Assembly (NCBI GenBank): GCA_945865625.1
Contig: CAMBFD010000008.1
Span: forward strand, 1-51,025
DNA from: Chitinophaga pinensis
Lineage (GTDB): Bacteria; Bacteroidota; Bacteroidia; NS11-12g; UBA955
Reading direction: 5' to 3'
DNA length: 51,025 bases
The translations under genes and the position numbers were made by a program. This document shows, piece by piece, positions 38,383 to 48,884 of this stretch. Position 1 is the stretch's first letter. Each line of letters starts with the position of its first letter. The notes under the pieces were generated by a model that was not told where the DNA came from, did no database searches, and worked only from the letters and a program-made list of their open reading frames with translations.

Positions 38383-39713
38383 TCTTCCGGCAATATAATT
38401 TTTATTTTCTTCACTTTTCTTGGGTCGGCAGATTCAACAATGAATTGAATGTTATTCACCAAAATAATATCTCCTTTTTTTGGAATTCTACCCAATTGCT
38501 CAGAAATCAAACCTGCCAATGTATCAGATTCAAAATCGTTCTCATCGAACAGCATTATTGGCAAATTTGTTTCTCTTAAAAAGTCAACAATGAGGGTTTT
38601 CCCCTCGTAGATAAATGTATAAGCGTTCAATTTAATATAATCAAGCGTTTGTTCATCAAACTCATCGTTTAATTCCCCAAAAACCTCTTCCAATACATCT
38701 TCCATGGTAACCATGCCTGAAGTTCCTCCAAATTCATCAACAACAATGGCTATATGACCGTGCTTTTGTCGCAATTCTTGCAACAAATCATCAATTGCTT
38801 TATTTTCAGGGATAAAAAAGGGTGGATAGATCAATGATTGCCATTTGAATTCCGAACCTTCATTCAAGTAGGGCAACAAATTCTTAGAATTCAAAACTCC
38901 AATAATTTGATCTAAATTTTCTTTGAATACGGGCATTCTAGAATAACCCATTTCACGAGTCAACTTAAGCACTTGATTGAAATCGTCTTCAATATCGAGT
39001 GCAATCATATCCAATCTTGAAACCATAATTTGTTTCACCTGGATATTTCCCATATTTACAATTCCTTTTAGAATTTCTTTTTCTTGTTTAGCGTCATCTT
39101 CATCGGTTGTGAGATCAATTGCTTGCGATAATTCTTCAGGTGTTAATTCTGGGGTTACAGACTTTGCATTTTTCTCTAAAAACTCTCCAATTTTTTCTAA
39201 AACAGATGTGAAAGGATATAAAATCCAGAAGAAAAAACCCATGGGGCGCACTAAAAAACGTGCAGATTTTCTGTAATTCTGAGTGGCATAAACTTTTGGC
39301 ATGACTTCCCCAAAAATCAATATAACCAATGTTACCAAAATTGTGTCGATTAGAAATTCTAACCATGGATATTTTGCATTATTGAGAATATGTTCGTAGA
39401 AAAGTTTTGAAAAAAGCACAAAAGCAACAATGACTAAACTATTTAACAATAAAATAGTTGCAAGTAAATGTTTGGGTTTACTTAAGAGCTTTAAAATAGC
39501 CAAAGATATTTTATCTTTTGAAAATTCTAATTCTTCTAAATCGTTTTCTTTGTGCGAAAAGAATGCATTTTCTGAAGAAGCGCAAATCGCAGAAATAATC
39601 AAGCAAGTGATCATTGCCAAAACCAAACAAATGAGCGTAGGAATGTCTTCCGAAGGAATGTCCTTCAAAAAATCAATAGTCAGTAAAAGGGCTTTAGGGC
39701 CAGTGTCGTCCAT
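38379..39713 (-). CDS. gldE: Gliding motility-associated protein GldE (CNNM/CBS/CorC-HlyC)
   Basis: TM domain, CBS pair (GYSRMPVFKENLDQIIGVLNSKNLL; HIAIVVDEFGGTSGMVTMEDVLEEVFGE); overlaps gldD. Confidence 0.9.
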   Translation of the reverse strand: MDDTGPKALLLTIDFLKDIPSEDIPTLICLVLAMITCLIISAICASSENAFFSHKENDLEELEFSKDKISLAILKLLSKPKHLLATILLLNSLVIVAFVLFSKLFYEHILNNAKYPWLEFLIDTILVTLVILIFGEVMPKVYATQNYRKSARFLVRPMGFFFWILYPFTSVLEKIGEFLEKNAKSVTPELTPEELSQAIDLTTDEDDAKQEKEILKGIVNMGNIQVKQIMVSRLDMIALDIEDDFNQVLKLTREMGYSRMPVFKENLDQIIGVLNSKNLLPYLNEGSEFKWQSLIYPPFFIPENKAIDDLLQELRQKHGHIAIVVDEFGGTSGMVTMEDVLEEVFGELNDEFDEQTLDYIKLNAYTFIYEGKTLIVDFLRETNLPIMLFDENDFESDTLAGLISEQLGRIPKKGDIILVNNIQFIVESADPRKVKKIKIILPEE

Positions 39714-39717
39714 TGAA

Positions 39718-40134
39718 TTAACTTAAGTGATTATCGTTGTCATTGTCAGATTTATCCGACGTATCAAATGGATCCACAGCACCTCGATCGGCATTTTCAT
39801 CTCGGTTGCCAAGCATGCTATTCATCATTTGAAAGCTAGTGACACGAATTTTGCGAAGTTGCTTTTCAACTCCTTCTGCATCAACATATTTATCGGTCTT
39901 TATTTTACCTTCTATGTATAATATATTTCCTTTTTTGAAATATTTCTCTGCCGTAAGTGCCTGTTGATCCCACATTTCCAAATTATGCCATTCTGTACTT
40001 TCCATACGTTGGCCATCTTTGGTGTAAAAATCATTGGTAGCTAAAGAAACATTTGCCACTATACGGCTATTATCAAGTTTTCGAATTACTGGATCTTTAC
40101 CCAAACGACCGAGTAAAATAACTTTATTTATCAT
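39718..40134 (-). CDS. ssb: Single-stranded DNA-binding protein
   Basis: MINKVILLGRLGKDPVIRKL..TEWHNLEMW..YIEGKIKT. Confidence 0.95.
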   Translation of the reverse strand: MINKVILLGRLGKDPVIRKLDNSRIVANVSLATNDFYTKDGQRMESTEWHNLEMWDQQALTAEKYFKKGNILYIEGKIKTDKYVDAEGVEKQLRKIRVTSFQMMNSMLGNRDENADRGAVDPFDTSDKSDNDNDNHLS

Positions 40135-40143
40135 CTCTCAAAA

Positions 40144-41193
40144 TTACAAGTTTAAATTATTCAACATTTTTAACATCAATTTATGCATCGGAAAATTACG
40201 AATTTCGATTGAATTTACCAAAATTAGTTGATTCGACAATACAATATTATTCGGAATCGATGATAAATGCCAACAACGGGCAAAAATAGTTAGATGTGTG
40301 AGTAAATGTTTATAGTCGTGGTACTTTTTTACATGAATATTTTCAGAATTCAAACCTAACTCTTCTAAAAAGTGAAGTGGCAGATGTTCCAAATTCGAAT
40401 GTTCTGTGTTGGGAAATTCGTGCAATCCTCCCCAAATTCCAGAACTTGGACGCAACATAATGGCAACGTTACCTTCTTGTTCAACCAAGAAATAATGAAT
40501 GTATTTTTTCAAGGGCGATTTTTTAGGGACGGTTACTGGCAATTCAGATACTTTATTGAATTTAAATGCAACGCATTCATCTTTTAAGGGACATTGACCG
40601 CAACGAGGATTCTTAGGAGTACAAATTATAGCCCCCATTTCTATCATTGCCTGATTAAATAAATCTGGAGGGCAATACTGAATTGCATCGGAGAGTAAAT
40701 TCAATGCTTGATTGTAGAAAATTGGTGAATTTATTGGGGTATCAATGCCAAAAAAGCGGGCTGAAACACGCTTCACGTTACCATCAATTGCGGGGTGAGC
40801 TAATTTGAACGCAAAAGAGGCAATTGCAGCCGCGGTATAATCGCCAACTCCTTTCAATTTTTTTAATTCTAGGTAAGATTCTGGAAACTGACCATGATAA
40901 TCATTTACAATTTGTTTTGCCGCAAAATGCATATTTCTAGCTCGGGCATAATAGCCAAGTCCTTGCCAAATTTTTAGTATTTCTGACTCATTTGCAGCGG
41001 CTAATGAAAAAATATCAGGAAATTTATCTACAAATTTTAAAAAGTATCCACCGCCTTGATCGACCCTAGTTTGCTGTAAAATAATCTCTGAAACCCATAT
41101 CTGATAAGGAGTTACGCTTTCCCTCCAAGGGAGTTTTCTGTGGTTCTGTTGATACCAAGTCAACAAATTAGGGATAACATTTTGCATAAACAT
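40144..41193 (-). CDS. mutY: A/G-specific adenine glycosylase (ORF-track start 41358 is too long; real start 41193 or 41187)
   Basis: NHRKLPWRESVTPYQIWVSEIILQQTRVDQ, LKGVGDYTAAAIASFAF, CX6CX2CX5C Fe-S cluster; upstream extension would overlap HU. Confidence 0.93.
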   Translation of the reverse strand: MFMQNVIPNLLTWYQQNHRKLPWRESVTPYQIWVSEIILQQTRVDQGGGYFLKFVDKFPDIFSLAAANESEILKIWQGLGYYARARNMHFAAKQIVNDYHGQFPESYLELKKLKGVGDYTAAAIASFAFKLAHPAIDGNVKRVSARFFGIDTPINSPIFYNQALNLLSDAIQYCPPDLFNQAMIEMGAIICTPKNPRCGQCPLKDECVAFKFNKVSELPVTVPKKSPLKKYIHYFLVEQEGNVAIMLRPSSGIWGGLHEFPNTEHSNLEHLPLHFLEELGLNSENIHVKKYHDYKHLLTHLTIFARCWHLSSIPNNIVLSNQLILVNSIEIRNFPMHKLMLKMLNNLNL

Positions 41194-41236
41194 TGTGCAA
41201 AAAACGTGTTTATTTATTTTTTTTGCACATTGAATC

Positions 41237-41536
41237 ATGACAAAGTCTGAAATCGTAAACGAAATTGCCGTGCGCACAGGTCTTGAAAAGGCTGCAATTG
41301 CGGACACTATCGACAACTTATTTGTTGTTGTAAAAAACTCTATGGTAAATGGTAACAATATTTATTTAAGAGGTTTTGGAACATTTGAGCTTAAGGAAAG
41401 AAAAACCAAAGTTGCTCGTAACATTAAAAGAAATACCTCATTGGTAGTTCCTGCACATTATGTAGCACGTTTCAAACCGGCAAAAGAATTCGCTGCTCAA
41501 GTGAAAGAAAGCAAGGTTTTAAACGACAAATTATAA
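41237..41536 (+). CDS. HU/IHF family DNA-binding protein
   Basis: MTKSEIVNEIAVRTGLEKAAI..VNGNNIYLRGFGTFELKERKTKVARNIK. Confidence 0.95.
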   Translation: MTKSEIVNEIAVRTGLEKAAIADTIDNLFVVVKNSMVNGNNIYLRGFGTFELKERKTKVARNIKRNTSLVVPAHYVARFKPAKEFAAQVKESKVLNDKL

Positions 41537-41556
41537 GCTTTATTGCTTAAGTTTAT

Positions 41557-42363
41557 TTGGTGAAAAAACCCTCTAAAGAAATTGTAATTGCCGTTGCTTC
41601 TGCAACTGTTTTAACATTTGCTCTAACGTTCAACCGTTGGAAAACCAATCAGGCGGCACCGTCTACTGGAAAAAATATGCCATCCATGCAAATGGGTGGT
41701 ATAGATCAGTCTCCAGTAGACCGTGTTGCTTTTTTACAAGCTGTATTTGAAAAAGCAAAACCCCCAACTGAGATATCAAGAATTTTGTTATCGCAGCCAG
41801 GGTCGATGCCCAAAGACAGCAGTACAAAGGCTTTAAAATGGGCAATTGAAACCGAAAATCATGCCCTTCAAACCCTAATTGAATTAGATTTATTTGCCCT
41901 TTTCAAAGAAGGCAACGAAACCGATGTCGCTAGAAATTTAATTTTTAATGGCGCCGAGTATGTTGATGCCCCTAAAATCAGTGCATTTTTATTTCAGCAA
42001 GGTAAAATTCTCATCGATAAAGGATTGTTGTCTAACCCCAAAAACATGGAGCTGCGCAATGCTTTAATTATTTATCAAAGTGAATATATGAATCAACCAA
42101 TGCAATTTTTAGCAACTTTAAAAGAGTCTCTATTAATTGATAGTAATAACGTTGAATTACATTTTATTCACCTAAATTTATTAAAAAAATCGCAACAATG
42201 GGAAAAAGCGATAAAAAAATGCCAAAAATTGGTATCTTTGCAACCCCAAAATCCTTATTGGTTGTTCGAAACAAGCAACACATTTGGCAACATGGGTGAC
42301 TCAATAAACGCAAAAATCTACCTGAATTTAGCGGTTAAAAGTCAAAAGATACTAAAAAAATAA
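41557..42363 (+). CDS. TPR-like membrane-anchored hypothetical protein (TTG/GTG start)
   Basis: N-terminal TM, TPR-like helices. Confidence 0.7.
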   Translation: MVKKPSKEIVIAVASATVLTFALTFNRWKTNQAAPSTGKNMPSMQMGGIDQSPVDRVAFLQAVFEKAKPPTEISRILLSQPGSMPKDSSTKALKWAIETENHALQTLIELDLFALFKEGNETDVARNLIFNGAEYVDAPKISAFLFQQGKILIDKGLLSNPKNMELRNALIIYQSEYMNQPMQFLATLKESLLIDSNNVELHFIHLNLLKKSQQWEKAIKKCQKLVSLQPQNPYWLFETSNTFGNMGDSINAKIYLNLAVKSQKILKK

Positions 42364-42382
42364 ACTTTAAATATATACAGAT

Positions 42383-42472
42383 ATGCCAAGTGGTAAAAAA
42401 AGAAAAAGACATAAAATCGCTACTCACAAGCGTAAAAAACGTTTGCGTAAAAATCGTCACAAAAAGAAATAA
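42383..42472 (+). CDS. 29-aa basic protein, AURKAIP1/COX24-domain-like
   Basis: MPSGKKRKRHKIATHKRKKRLRKNRHKKK, directly upstream of rng; absent from ORF track because of length. Confidence 0.75.
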   Translation: MPSGKKRKRHKIATHKRKKRLRKNRHKKK

Positions 42473-42491
42473 GCGATAATTAAAAACAATC

Positions 42492-44048
42492 TTGTCTAAC
42501 GAATTAATTATAAAAAAGAGTTCGTCAGGAATAGAGATTGCCCTTCTGTCTGATAAAAAACTAACGGAATTCCACCAAGAAACTGTCGACTCTCCTTTTC
42601 AGGTTGGCGATTTCTACTTGGGTAAAGTCCGCAAAATTTCGCCATCACTCAACGCAGCTTTCGTCCACATCGGAGGAGAAAAAGACGGCTTTCTAACCTA
42701 TTTCGACCTTGGACCCAATGTTAGGTCATTGCAGAAGTTTGTCCGTATGGCACTCGATGGCAATCGCAATGCTGGTGATCTCGACGCATTTGAACTCGAA
42801 GAACAAACCGTAAAAACCGGTAAAATTGGTTCTGTTTTGAAATCTGGTGAGCAACTGCTCATACAGGTAATGAAAGAACCCATTGCCAATAAAGGCCCAA
42901 AAATCACCTGCGATATTTCTCTTCCAGGTAGATATTTTATTTTGGTGCCATTCTCTAGGCAGGTTTCAATCTCTAAAAAAATTGGTAACGCCAAAGAAAA
43001 AGCAAGACTCAAAGATATAGCTTACTCACTCAAGCCAAAAAACTTTGGGGTAATTGTTAGAACAGTTTCTGAAGGTGTGGCTCTCGAAGAACTCGATAAA
43101 GACCTCAGAGAACTACTCAGAAAGTGGGATGAATTGGTCATCGGTTTGAGAAAAGCTAGTGTCGGACAAAAAGTCATTGGGAACGCCAATAGGGTTGATT
43201 CTCTTTTGAGGGACATTTTGAACGACTCATTCACTCAGATTTCTGTGGATGATGTCGAAATTCACGCATCCCTCAAGAAAACACTCGACAAGTACAATGT
43301 TGATTCAAATAAAATATTAAGACTTTACCAAGGTAAATTACCTATTTACGATCAGTACGGAGTCAATAAGCAAATCAAATCTTTATTTGGTAAAAATGTT
43401 CCTTTCAGTGGTGGTGCTTACCTAGTCATTGAACATACCGAAGCACTTCACGTAATTGACGTGAATAGTGGAAATACATCTTTCGACCCTTCTGACCGTG
43501 AAGAAAATGTATTTAAAGTGAATACCGAAGCTGTTGATGAAATTGCGCGTCAAATTCGATTGCGTGACATGGGTGGAATTATTGTGATCGATTTTATCGA
43601 CATGAAAGACCCCAAGAAAAAGGCTGCTCTGCACCAAGCATTGAGAGATGCTATGCAAAAAGATCGTGCCCGTCACAATATTTTACCAATGAGTAAATTT
43701 GGTCTTGTGCAATTGACACGTGAACGAGTTCGCCCGGCAATAGAAATTGCAACTTCAGAATTGTGCAGCACTTGTATGGGAACCGGAAGAGTTGATAGCT
43801 CGGTTCAATTAATTGGTAAAATTGAAAATGAAATTACCTACCTCTGGGAAAATATGAACCAAAAGGGAATCACTTTGAGAGCCAATGCCCTAATTACGCA
43901 TTATTTCAAAGCTGGTTTGCCTTCAATTCGGATGAAATGGTTTTTAAAACACAAGCGTTGGCTACATTTAGAAACTGACCCCAACTTGCCAATTACGGGC
44001 TATGAATTAATCAATGCCGACAAACAAATTATAAACAACAGTTTATAA
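42492..44048 (+). CDS. rng: Ribonuclease E/G family
   Basis: GDFYLGKVRKISPSLNAAFVHIGGEKDGFL (S1), IVIDFIDM, QLTRERVRPAI..CSTCMGTGRV. Confidence 0.95.
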   Translation: MSNELIIKKSSSGIEIALLSDKKLTEFHQETVDSPFQVGDFYLGKVRKISPSLNAAFVHIGGEKDGFLTYFDLGPNVRSLQKFVRMALDGNRNAGDLDAFELEEQTVKTGKIGSVLKSGEQLLIQVMKEPIANKGPKITCDISLPGRYFILVPFSRQVSISKKIGNAKEKARLKDIAYSLKPKNFGVIVRTVSEGVALEELDKDLRELLRKWDELVIGLRKASVGQKVIGNANRVDSLLRDILNDSFTQISVDDVEIHASLKKTLDKYNVDSNKILRLYQGKLPIYDQYGVNKQIKSLFGKNVPFSGGAYLVIEHTEALHVIDVNSGNTSFDPSDREENVFKVNTEAVDEIARQIRLRDMGGIIVIDFIDMKDPKKKAALHQALRDAMQKDRARHNILPMSKFGLVQLTRERVRPAIEIATSELCSTCMGTGRVDSSVQLIGKIENEITYLWENMNQKGITLRANALITHYFKAGLPSIRMKWFLKHKRWLHLETDPNLPITGYELINADKQIINNSL

Positions 44049-44157
44049 AGCAGAAAACTCTCCTTTTTTTGATCATAATCATAAGTGATTTTGTTTCAAT
44101 TAAGCGGTAAATGTCTACACTACAATACATGTGTAAAACCATTTTAACCTTTTTTTT

Positions 44158-45147
44158 ATGTCTGCACTAACTTCGTGCAATATGAAAGTATTTTGGAGTA
44201 TCGTTTGTGTTGGTCTTACGCTTTTTTCATGTGTGAGCCAAAAAAAATACCAAGCCTTGGGTCGTGAAAAAGATTCTGTAGCAACTTCTTTAACCACGAA
44301 GATTGAAGATTGCAATGCGGTGAATGTAACGGTTAAAAATGAAGTGACTGCACTCCAAGCTTTTCAAGAACGTCAAAAACTCATTATTTCTAAACTCCAA
44401 GATAGCATACAAATTTGTGAAAATGAATTGGATGAAAATTTAACTTATATCCGTTCCCTTGGTGAATCTCACGATGAACAGCGCATCAAAATTGCCGCTG
44501 AATTGGATAAGAAAAACAAAGCCATCCAACAAAAAGAACTTGAGTTAAATAAAGCCCTAGCAAGCGCAGAAGCTGAACGTTTGAGACTCGAAAACTTACG
44601 TAAAGAACTTGAAAAAGTAAGCGGACGTGTGAAAGAACTTGAGGCCGAATTGCGTAGAAAAGATAGTGCCGTGATACTTCTAAAAGATGCCATCATTAAA
44701 GCTCTAGCCGGTTTTGAAAAACTTGATGTGAAAGTTGAATACAGGAATGGTAAAGTGTATGTGATTCTTCCTGAAAAACTTCTGTTTAAAAGTGGAAGCA
44801 CCGCTGTTGATCCTAAAGGACAAGAAGCCTTGGTTGAATTGGCCAAAGCATTGAATAAAAAGCCAGATGTTCAAGTGGCTGTTGAGGGACATACCGACAA
44901 CGTTCCAATGAACGGAGAAATCATTAAAGACAACTGGGATTTGAGCGTATTGCGAGCAACTTCAATTGCAAAAATTATGATCAACGAGGGGGGCATGAAA
45001 GCAAAAAGAATTTCTGCAAATGGTCGCGGTGAAACCATGCCTGTTGTCACAAACGAAACTCCCGAAGGACGCGCTAAAAACAGACGTACTGAAATTATTT
45101 TAACACCTCAACTCGACAAAATATTGGACATACTCAACAACAATTAA
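44158..45147 (+). CDS. OmpA family lipoprotein with coiled coil (start possibly downstream at MKVFWSIV)
   Basis: Lipobox LTLFSCVSQ; VAVEGHTDNVPMNGEIIKDNWDLSVLRATSI..NRRTEIIL. Confidence 0.9.
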   Translation: MSALTSCNMKVFWSIVCVGLTLFSCVSQKKYQALGREKDSVATSLTTKIEDCNAVNVTVKNEVTALQAFQERQKLIISKLQDSIQICENELDENLTYIRSLGESHDEQRIKIAAELDKKNKAIQQKELELNKALASAEAERLRLENLRKELEKVSGRVKELEAELRRKDSAVILLKDAIIKALAGFEKLDVKVEYRNGKVYVILPEKLLFKSGSTAVDPKGQEALVELAKALNKKPDVQVAVEGHTDNVPMNGEIIKDNWDLSVLRATSIAKIMINEGGMKAKRISANGRGETMPVVTNETPEGRAKNRRTEIILTPQLDKILDILNNN

Positions 45148-45609
45148 GTGGCTATTGTTATTGCTGTTATAGAGAATCACAAGAATAAAGAAATTGATTC
45201 TCTCTGTGCCGATTACCTCAAAAAACTTACTGGAACCTACGCCACAAAGTTAGAAATTTTACCTGCGGCAAGGGTTACAGACCCTGCCCAGCAAAAAGCT
45301 AAGGAAACAGAAACCATTCTAAAACTCTGTAAACCAGGCGACAAGCTTGTTCTTTGCGATGAACATGGCAAAACTTATGAAAGCATTGGCTTTTCTAAAT
45401 TTATTGAAAATGAACTTTCAAATATTCGCGGAAAACTCATCATTGCCATCGGCGGGGCTTACGGCTTTACTGCCGAAGCACTGAAACAATATCCCTCAAT
45501 AAAATTAAGTGATTTAACATTTCCTCACCATCTTGCGCGACTTGTGCTCATTGAGCAAGTTTACAGAGCCTATAATATTCAAAAAGGTACAGGTTATCAT
45601 CATATATAA
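45148..45609 (+). CDS. rlmH: 23S rRNA (pseudouridine1915-N3)-methyltransferase
   Basis: FVIGGAYGF-like IIAIGGAYGFTAEA, LSDLTFPHHLARLVLIEQVYRAYNIQKGTGYHH. Confidence 0.95.
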   Translation: MAIVIAVIENHKNKEIDSLCADYLKKLTGTYATKLEILPAARVTDPAQQKAKETETILKLCKPGDKLVLCDEHGKTYESIGFSKFIENELSNIRGKLIIAIGGAYGFTAEALKQYPSIKLSDLTFPHHLARLVLIEQVYRAYNIQKGTGYHHI

Positions 45610-45645
45610 GTTGGTGAAACCTAATTTCCATCGTAATTTCGCATC

Positions 45646-47526
45646 ATGAATATTGAGGGAGATATTATTGCAAGTATTGAAAAAGCCATTGCTGCTTTGT
45701 ACAATACTTCCGATTCACAACAGGTGAAAATTGAAAAAACCAAAACCGACTTCGTTGGCGACTTTACTTACGTGGTTTTTCCAATTGTCAGAATTTCTCG
45801 AAAATCTCCTGAACAAACCGCAGAAGAAATTGGCCAATACCTCAAAACAAATGCTTCTTTTATTCAAGATTTCAATGTTATTAAAGGATTTTTAAACCTT
45901 GTCATTGATCCAAGTATTTGGCTAAATTATTTAGAAACCAATTGGGAGAATACATCGTTTACCCGTCCCTCAAAAAATGAAAAAGTGATGGTTGAATATT
46001 CTTCGCCAAATACAAATAAGCCTTTACACTTAGGTCATATTCGAAATAATTTATTGGGATATAGCCTTTCGCAAATATTCCAACACACTGGATACGATTT
46101 AATTAAGGCCAATTTAATTAACGACAGAGGCATTCACATTTGCAAAAGCATGTTGGCTTGGAAGTTATTTGGAAACGGTGAAACACCACAATCTGCAAAT
46201 TTAAAAGGCGACCATTTGGTTGGTAAATATTACGTGGTTTTTGAAACCAAACTCCGCGAACAAACTGCCGAAAGCATTGAAAATGCGCTCAAAGGCAATT
46301 TTGAATTTACCCAAGCAAACATTCAAAACCGATATTCTGACACCCTAGAAAAACTCAAAACTGCAACCGAAGAAAAACAAATTGCAAAACTTTCCGATGA
46401 TATAAAAGAATTTGTTCGTAACAACTCTAATTTAATGATTGCTTGCCAAGATATGCTCAGAAAATGGGAAGCCGGCGATGCTGAAACAATTCAACTTTGG
46501 AAAAAGATGAATGACTGGGTATATGAGGGATTCAATATAACGTATACCAAATTAGGCGTTTCATTTGATAAATATTACTATGAAAGCAATACCTATAAAT
46601 TAGGTAAAGATTTGGTTCAAGAAGGTTTGGCAAAAGGTGTTTTTTACCAAAAACCAGACAATAGTGTTTGGATTGATTTAACGGCAGATGGTCTCGATGA
46701 AAAACTTGTTCAACGTGGCGATGGAACTTCCGTTTATATTACCCAAGATATTGGTACAGCTGAATTAAAATTCCAAGAATTTGGGATGAATCGCAGCATT
46801 TATGTGGTTGGTAATGAACAAGATTATCACTTCAAAGTATTGTTTTTAATTATGCAGAAACTAGGAAAATCATACGCCCAAGGAATGTATCACTTGAGTT
46901 ATGGTATGGTTGATTTGCCTAGTGGTAAAATGAAAAGTAGAGAGGGTACAGTTGTTGATGCCGATGATTTACTCAACGAAATGTATGAAACCGCAAAGGA
47001 AAAAACCATTGAACTAGGTAAAACCGATGGCCTTTCTGAAGAAGAATTAAACAACCTTTATACCCAACTTTCGCTTTCAGCACTTAAATTCTTTATTTTA
47101 AAAGTTGATCCTAGAAAACGAATGCTATTCAATCCCCAAGAAAGCATTGATTTCCAGGGCGATACCGGTCCTTTCGTGCAATATACTTACGCCAGAATTC
47201 GAAGTATTTTACGTCAAGCCGGCAACAATTGGCAAACTGCTATCACAGCAACAGCTTTACACCCAGCAGAAATTAACACCATTAAAGTGCTTTATGATTT
47301 CCCTGCAGTCTTAGAAGATGCATGCAAAGATTATTCTCCTGCAATTATTTGTCAGTATTGTTTAGATTTGGCTAGAGCCTATAATCGATTGTACAACGAA
47401 GTTTCCATTTTGCGCGAAACCGATGAAACGCTTAAAAACTTGCGTTTGAAGTTGGCTCATCACACTGCAGAAACCTTAAAGTTTGGATTGAATTTATTGG
47501 GAATTAATGTAGTTGAAAGAATGTAG
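45646..47526 (+). CDS. argS: Arginyl-tRNA synthetase
   Basis: VEYSSPNTNKPLHLGHIRNNLLG (HIGH), KMKSREGTVV, C-terminal anticodon-binding domain. Confidence 0.97.
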   Translation: MNIEGDIIASIEKAIAALYNTSDSQQVKIEKTKTDFVGDFTYVVFPIVRISRKSPEQTAEEIGQYLKTNASFIQDFNVIKGFLNLVIDPSIWLNYLETNWENTSFTRPSKNEKVMVEYSSPNTNKPLHLGHIRNNLLGYSLSQIFQHTGYDLIKANLINDRGIHICKSMLAWKLFGNGETPQSANLKGDHLVGKYYVVFETKLREQTAESIENALKGNFEFTQANIQNRYSDTLEKLKTATEEKQIAKLSDDIKEFVRNNSNLMIACQDMLRKWEAGDAETIQLWKKMNDWVYEGFNITYTKLGVSFDKYYYESNTYKLGKDLVQEGLAKGVFYQKPDNSVWIDLTADGLDEKLVQRGDGTSVYITQDIGTAELKFQEFGMNRSIYVVGNEQDYHFKVLFLIMQKLGKSYAQGMYHLSYGMVDLPSGKMKSREGTVVDADDLLNEMYETAKEKTIELGKTDGLSEEELNNLYTQLSLSALKFFILKVDPRKRMLFNPQESIDFQGDTGPFVQYTYARIRSILRQAGNNWQTAITATALHPAEINTIKVLYDFPAVLEDACKDYSPAIICQYCLDLARAYNRLYNEVSILRETDETLKNLRLKLAHHTAETLKFGLNLLGINVVERM

Positions 47527-47529
47527 TTG

Positions 47530-48840
47530 TTATTGTATAACCATTCTTATTGATTGACCATTTTTTATTTTTACCAAATAAATTCCGGAAGGCATATTCT
47601 GGGTGTTTATGCGATATCCTTCAGCGTTAAATTCTCCTTCCACATTCATTGATTGCCAAAGCGAATTAAATATTTGAGGAACATCTTTACATTTGAATTT
47701 TAAGAATACCATTTCACCTGATCTGGCAATGTTCGGAAATAGTCCAAGTTTTTCAGATTCGAAATCTATTTTATTGGTTTTTGCACATGGCAATTGATTG
47801 ATATTCTTCCAAATTTCGTTATTGAATATCCAAGGAACCAAGCCATTGTTATTGGGTTCATTTCCCATTCTTATCCATACCAATCCTTTTAACTCAGAAA
47901 CATTGATCAATTGACCATTTTTACCAAGAGCCATAATAACATCATTGGGCGCATCGGGTGAAATAGCACCAGGAAATACCAACTGACTTTGAGGTGCCAT
48001 ATACGAAGTTTTCCCATTTAACCAAGTTAAGTAGCCGTAGCCTTTATTGATTGTTTGACTTGAATTTGTCATTTGCTTGAAATAATTTGTATCCTTCAAA
48101 ATTAAAGTTCCATTCCACAAGCCTTTGTTTAAAAGCAATAATCCAAATCTTGCCATACTTCTCGAATCCGAACCATAAATATTGTTATACCCTGATTTAA
48201 AGTAAAGACCTTTCATGCCAATTGGATTGGCGATTTTCTGATACACATAAACGTTTAAATTAGAGCCAGTTGCCGATTCTATAACCTTATCTAACATTGT
48301 ATAAGGGGCATTGTGATAAGCCCATCGATTTCCAGCAATATCGGCATATTGAAGACAAGCGGGCAAGGTGCAATCTGGGTCGGCAACATTATCTTTCAAC
48401 CCGGTGGTCATAGATAATTGATTCGAAATGGTAATTTTATCTTCTTGAGCTTGATTGAGGGATGTCCATCCAGATCCCAAATATTTAGAACTTTGGTCGG
48501 TAATTTTCAATTTGCCTTCAGCTTGTGCAATTCCAACACAGAATCCGGTTAATGTTTTACCAGCGCTTGCCCAATACCAATTGCTGTCTTTGGTGAAGGT
48601 ACCAAAATACTTTTCCAATACAATTTTACCATCGTAAAGGAGAATGAAAGATTTAGAGTTTTGCTTTTCGAGAAAGTTGTATAAACTATCAATTCTTTCT
48701 TGGCAATAACCCAAACGATCTATAGACAGTGTGTCCCAAGTTCCTGTTTTAGGAGGGAAATAAGTTTGACCAAATGTCAAATTTGACGAGGCCAAAAGTA
48801 AAATGACATTGAAAAATTTCTTGAATTTGAAAAACTGCAT
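47530..48840 (-). CDS. Beta-lactamase-family serine hydrolase with T9SS-type C-terminal sorting domain
   Basis: SAGKTLTGFCVGIAQ (SxxK), YxN-like motifs; C-term FNAEGYRINTQNMPSGIYLVKI. Confidence 0.88.
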   Translation of the reverse strand: MQFFKFKKFFNVILLLASSNLTFGQTYFPPKTGTWDTLSIDRLGYCQERIDSLYNFLEKQNSKSFILLYDGKIVLEKYFGTFTKDSNWYWASAGKTLTGFCVGIAQAEGKLKITDQSSKYLGSGWTSLNQAQEDKITISNQLSMTTGLKDNVADPDCTLPACLQYADIAGNRWAYHNAPYTMLDKVIESATGSNLNVYVYQKIANPIGMKGLYFKSGYNNIYGSDSRSMARFGLLLLNKGLWNGTLILKDTNYFKQMTNSSQTINKGYGYLTWLNGKTSYMAPQSQLVFPGAISPDAPNDVIMALGKNGQLINVSELKGLVWIRMGNEPNNNGLVPWIFNNEIWKNINQLPCAKTNKIDFESEKLGLFPNIARSGEMVFLKFKCKDVPQIFNSLWQSMNVEGEFNAEGYRINTQNMPSGIYLVKIKNGQSIRMVIQ

Positions 48841-48884
48841 AAATAGAAGACGCTAAATGAATCTAAAAGTTGCAAAAACAGGAA

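Noticed and set aside
41194-41358. N-terminal extension of mutY in the ORF track
   Set aside because: It would run antisense through the HU gene; MutY homology begins near MFMQNVIPNLLTWYQQNHRKLPW.
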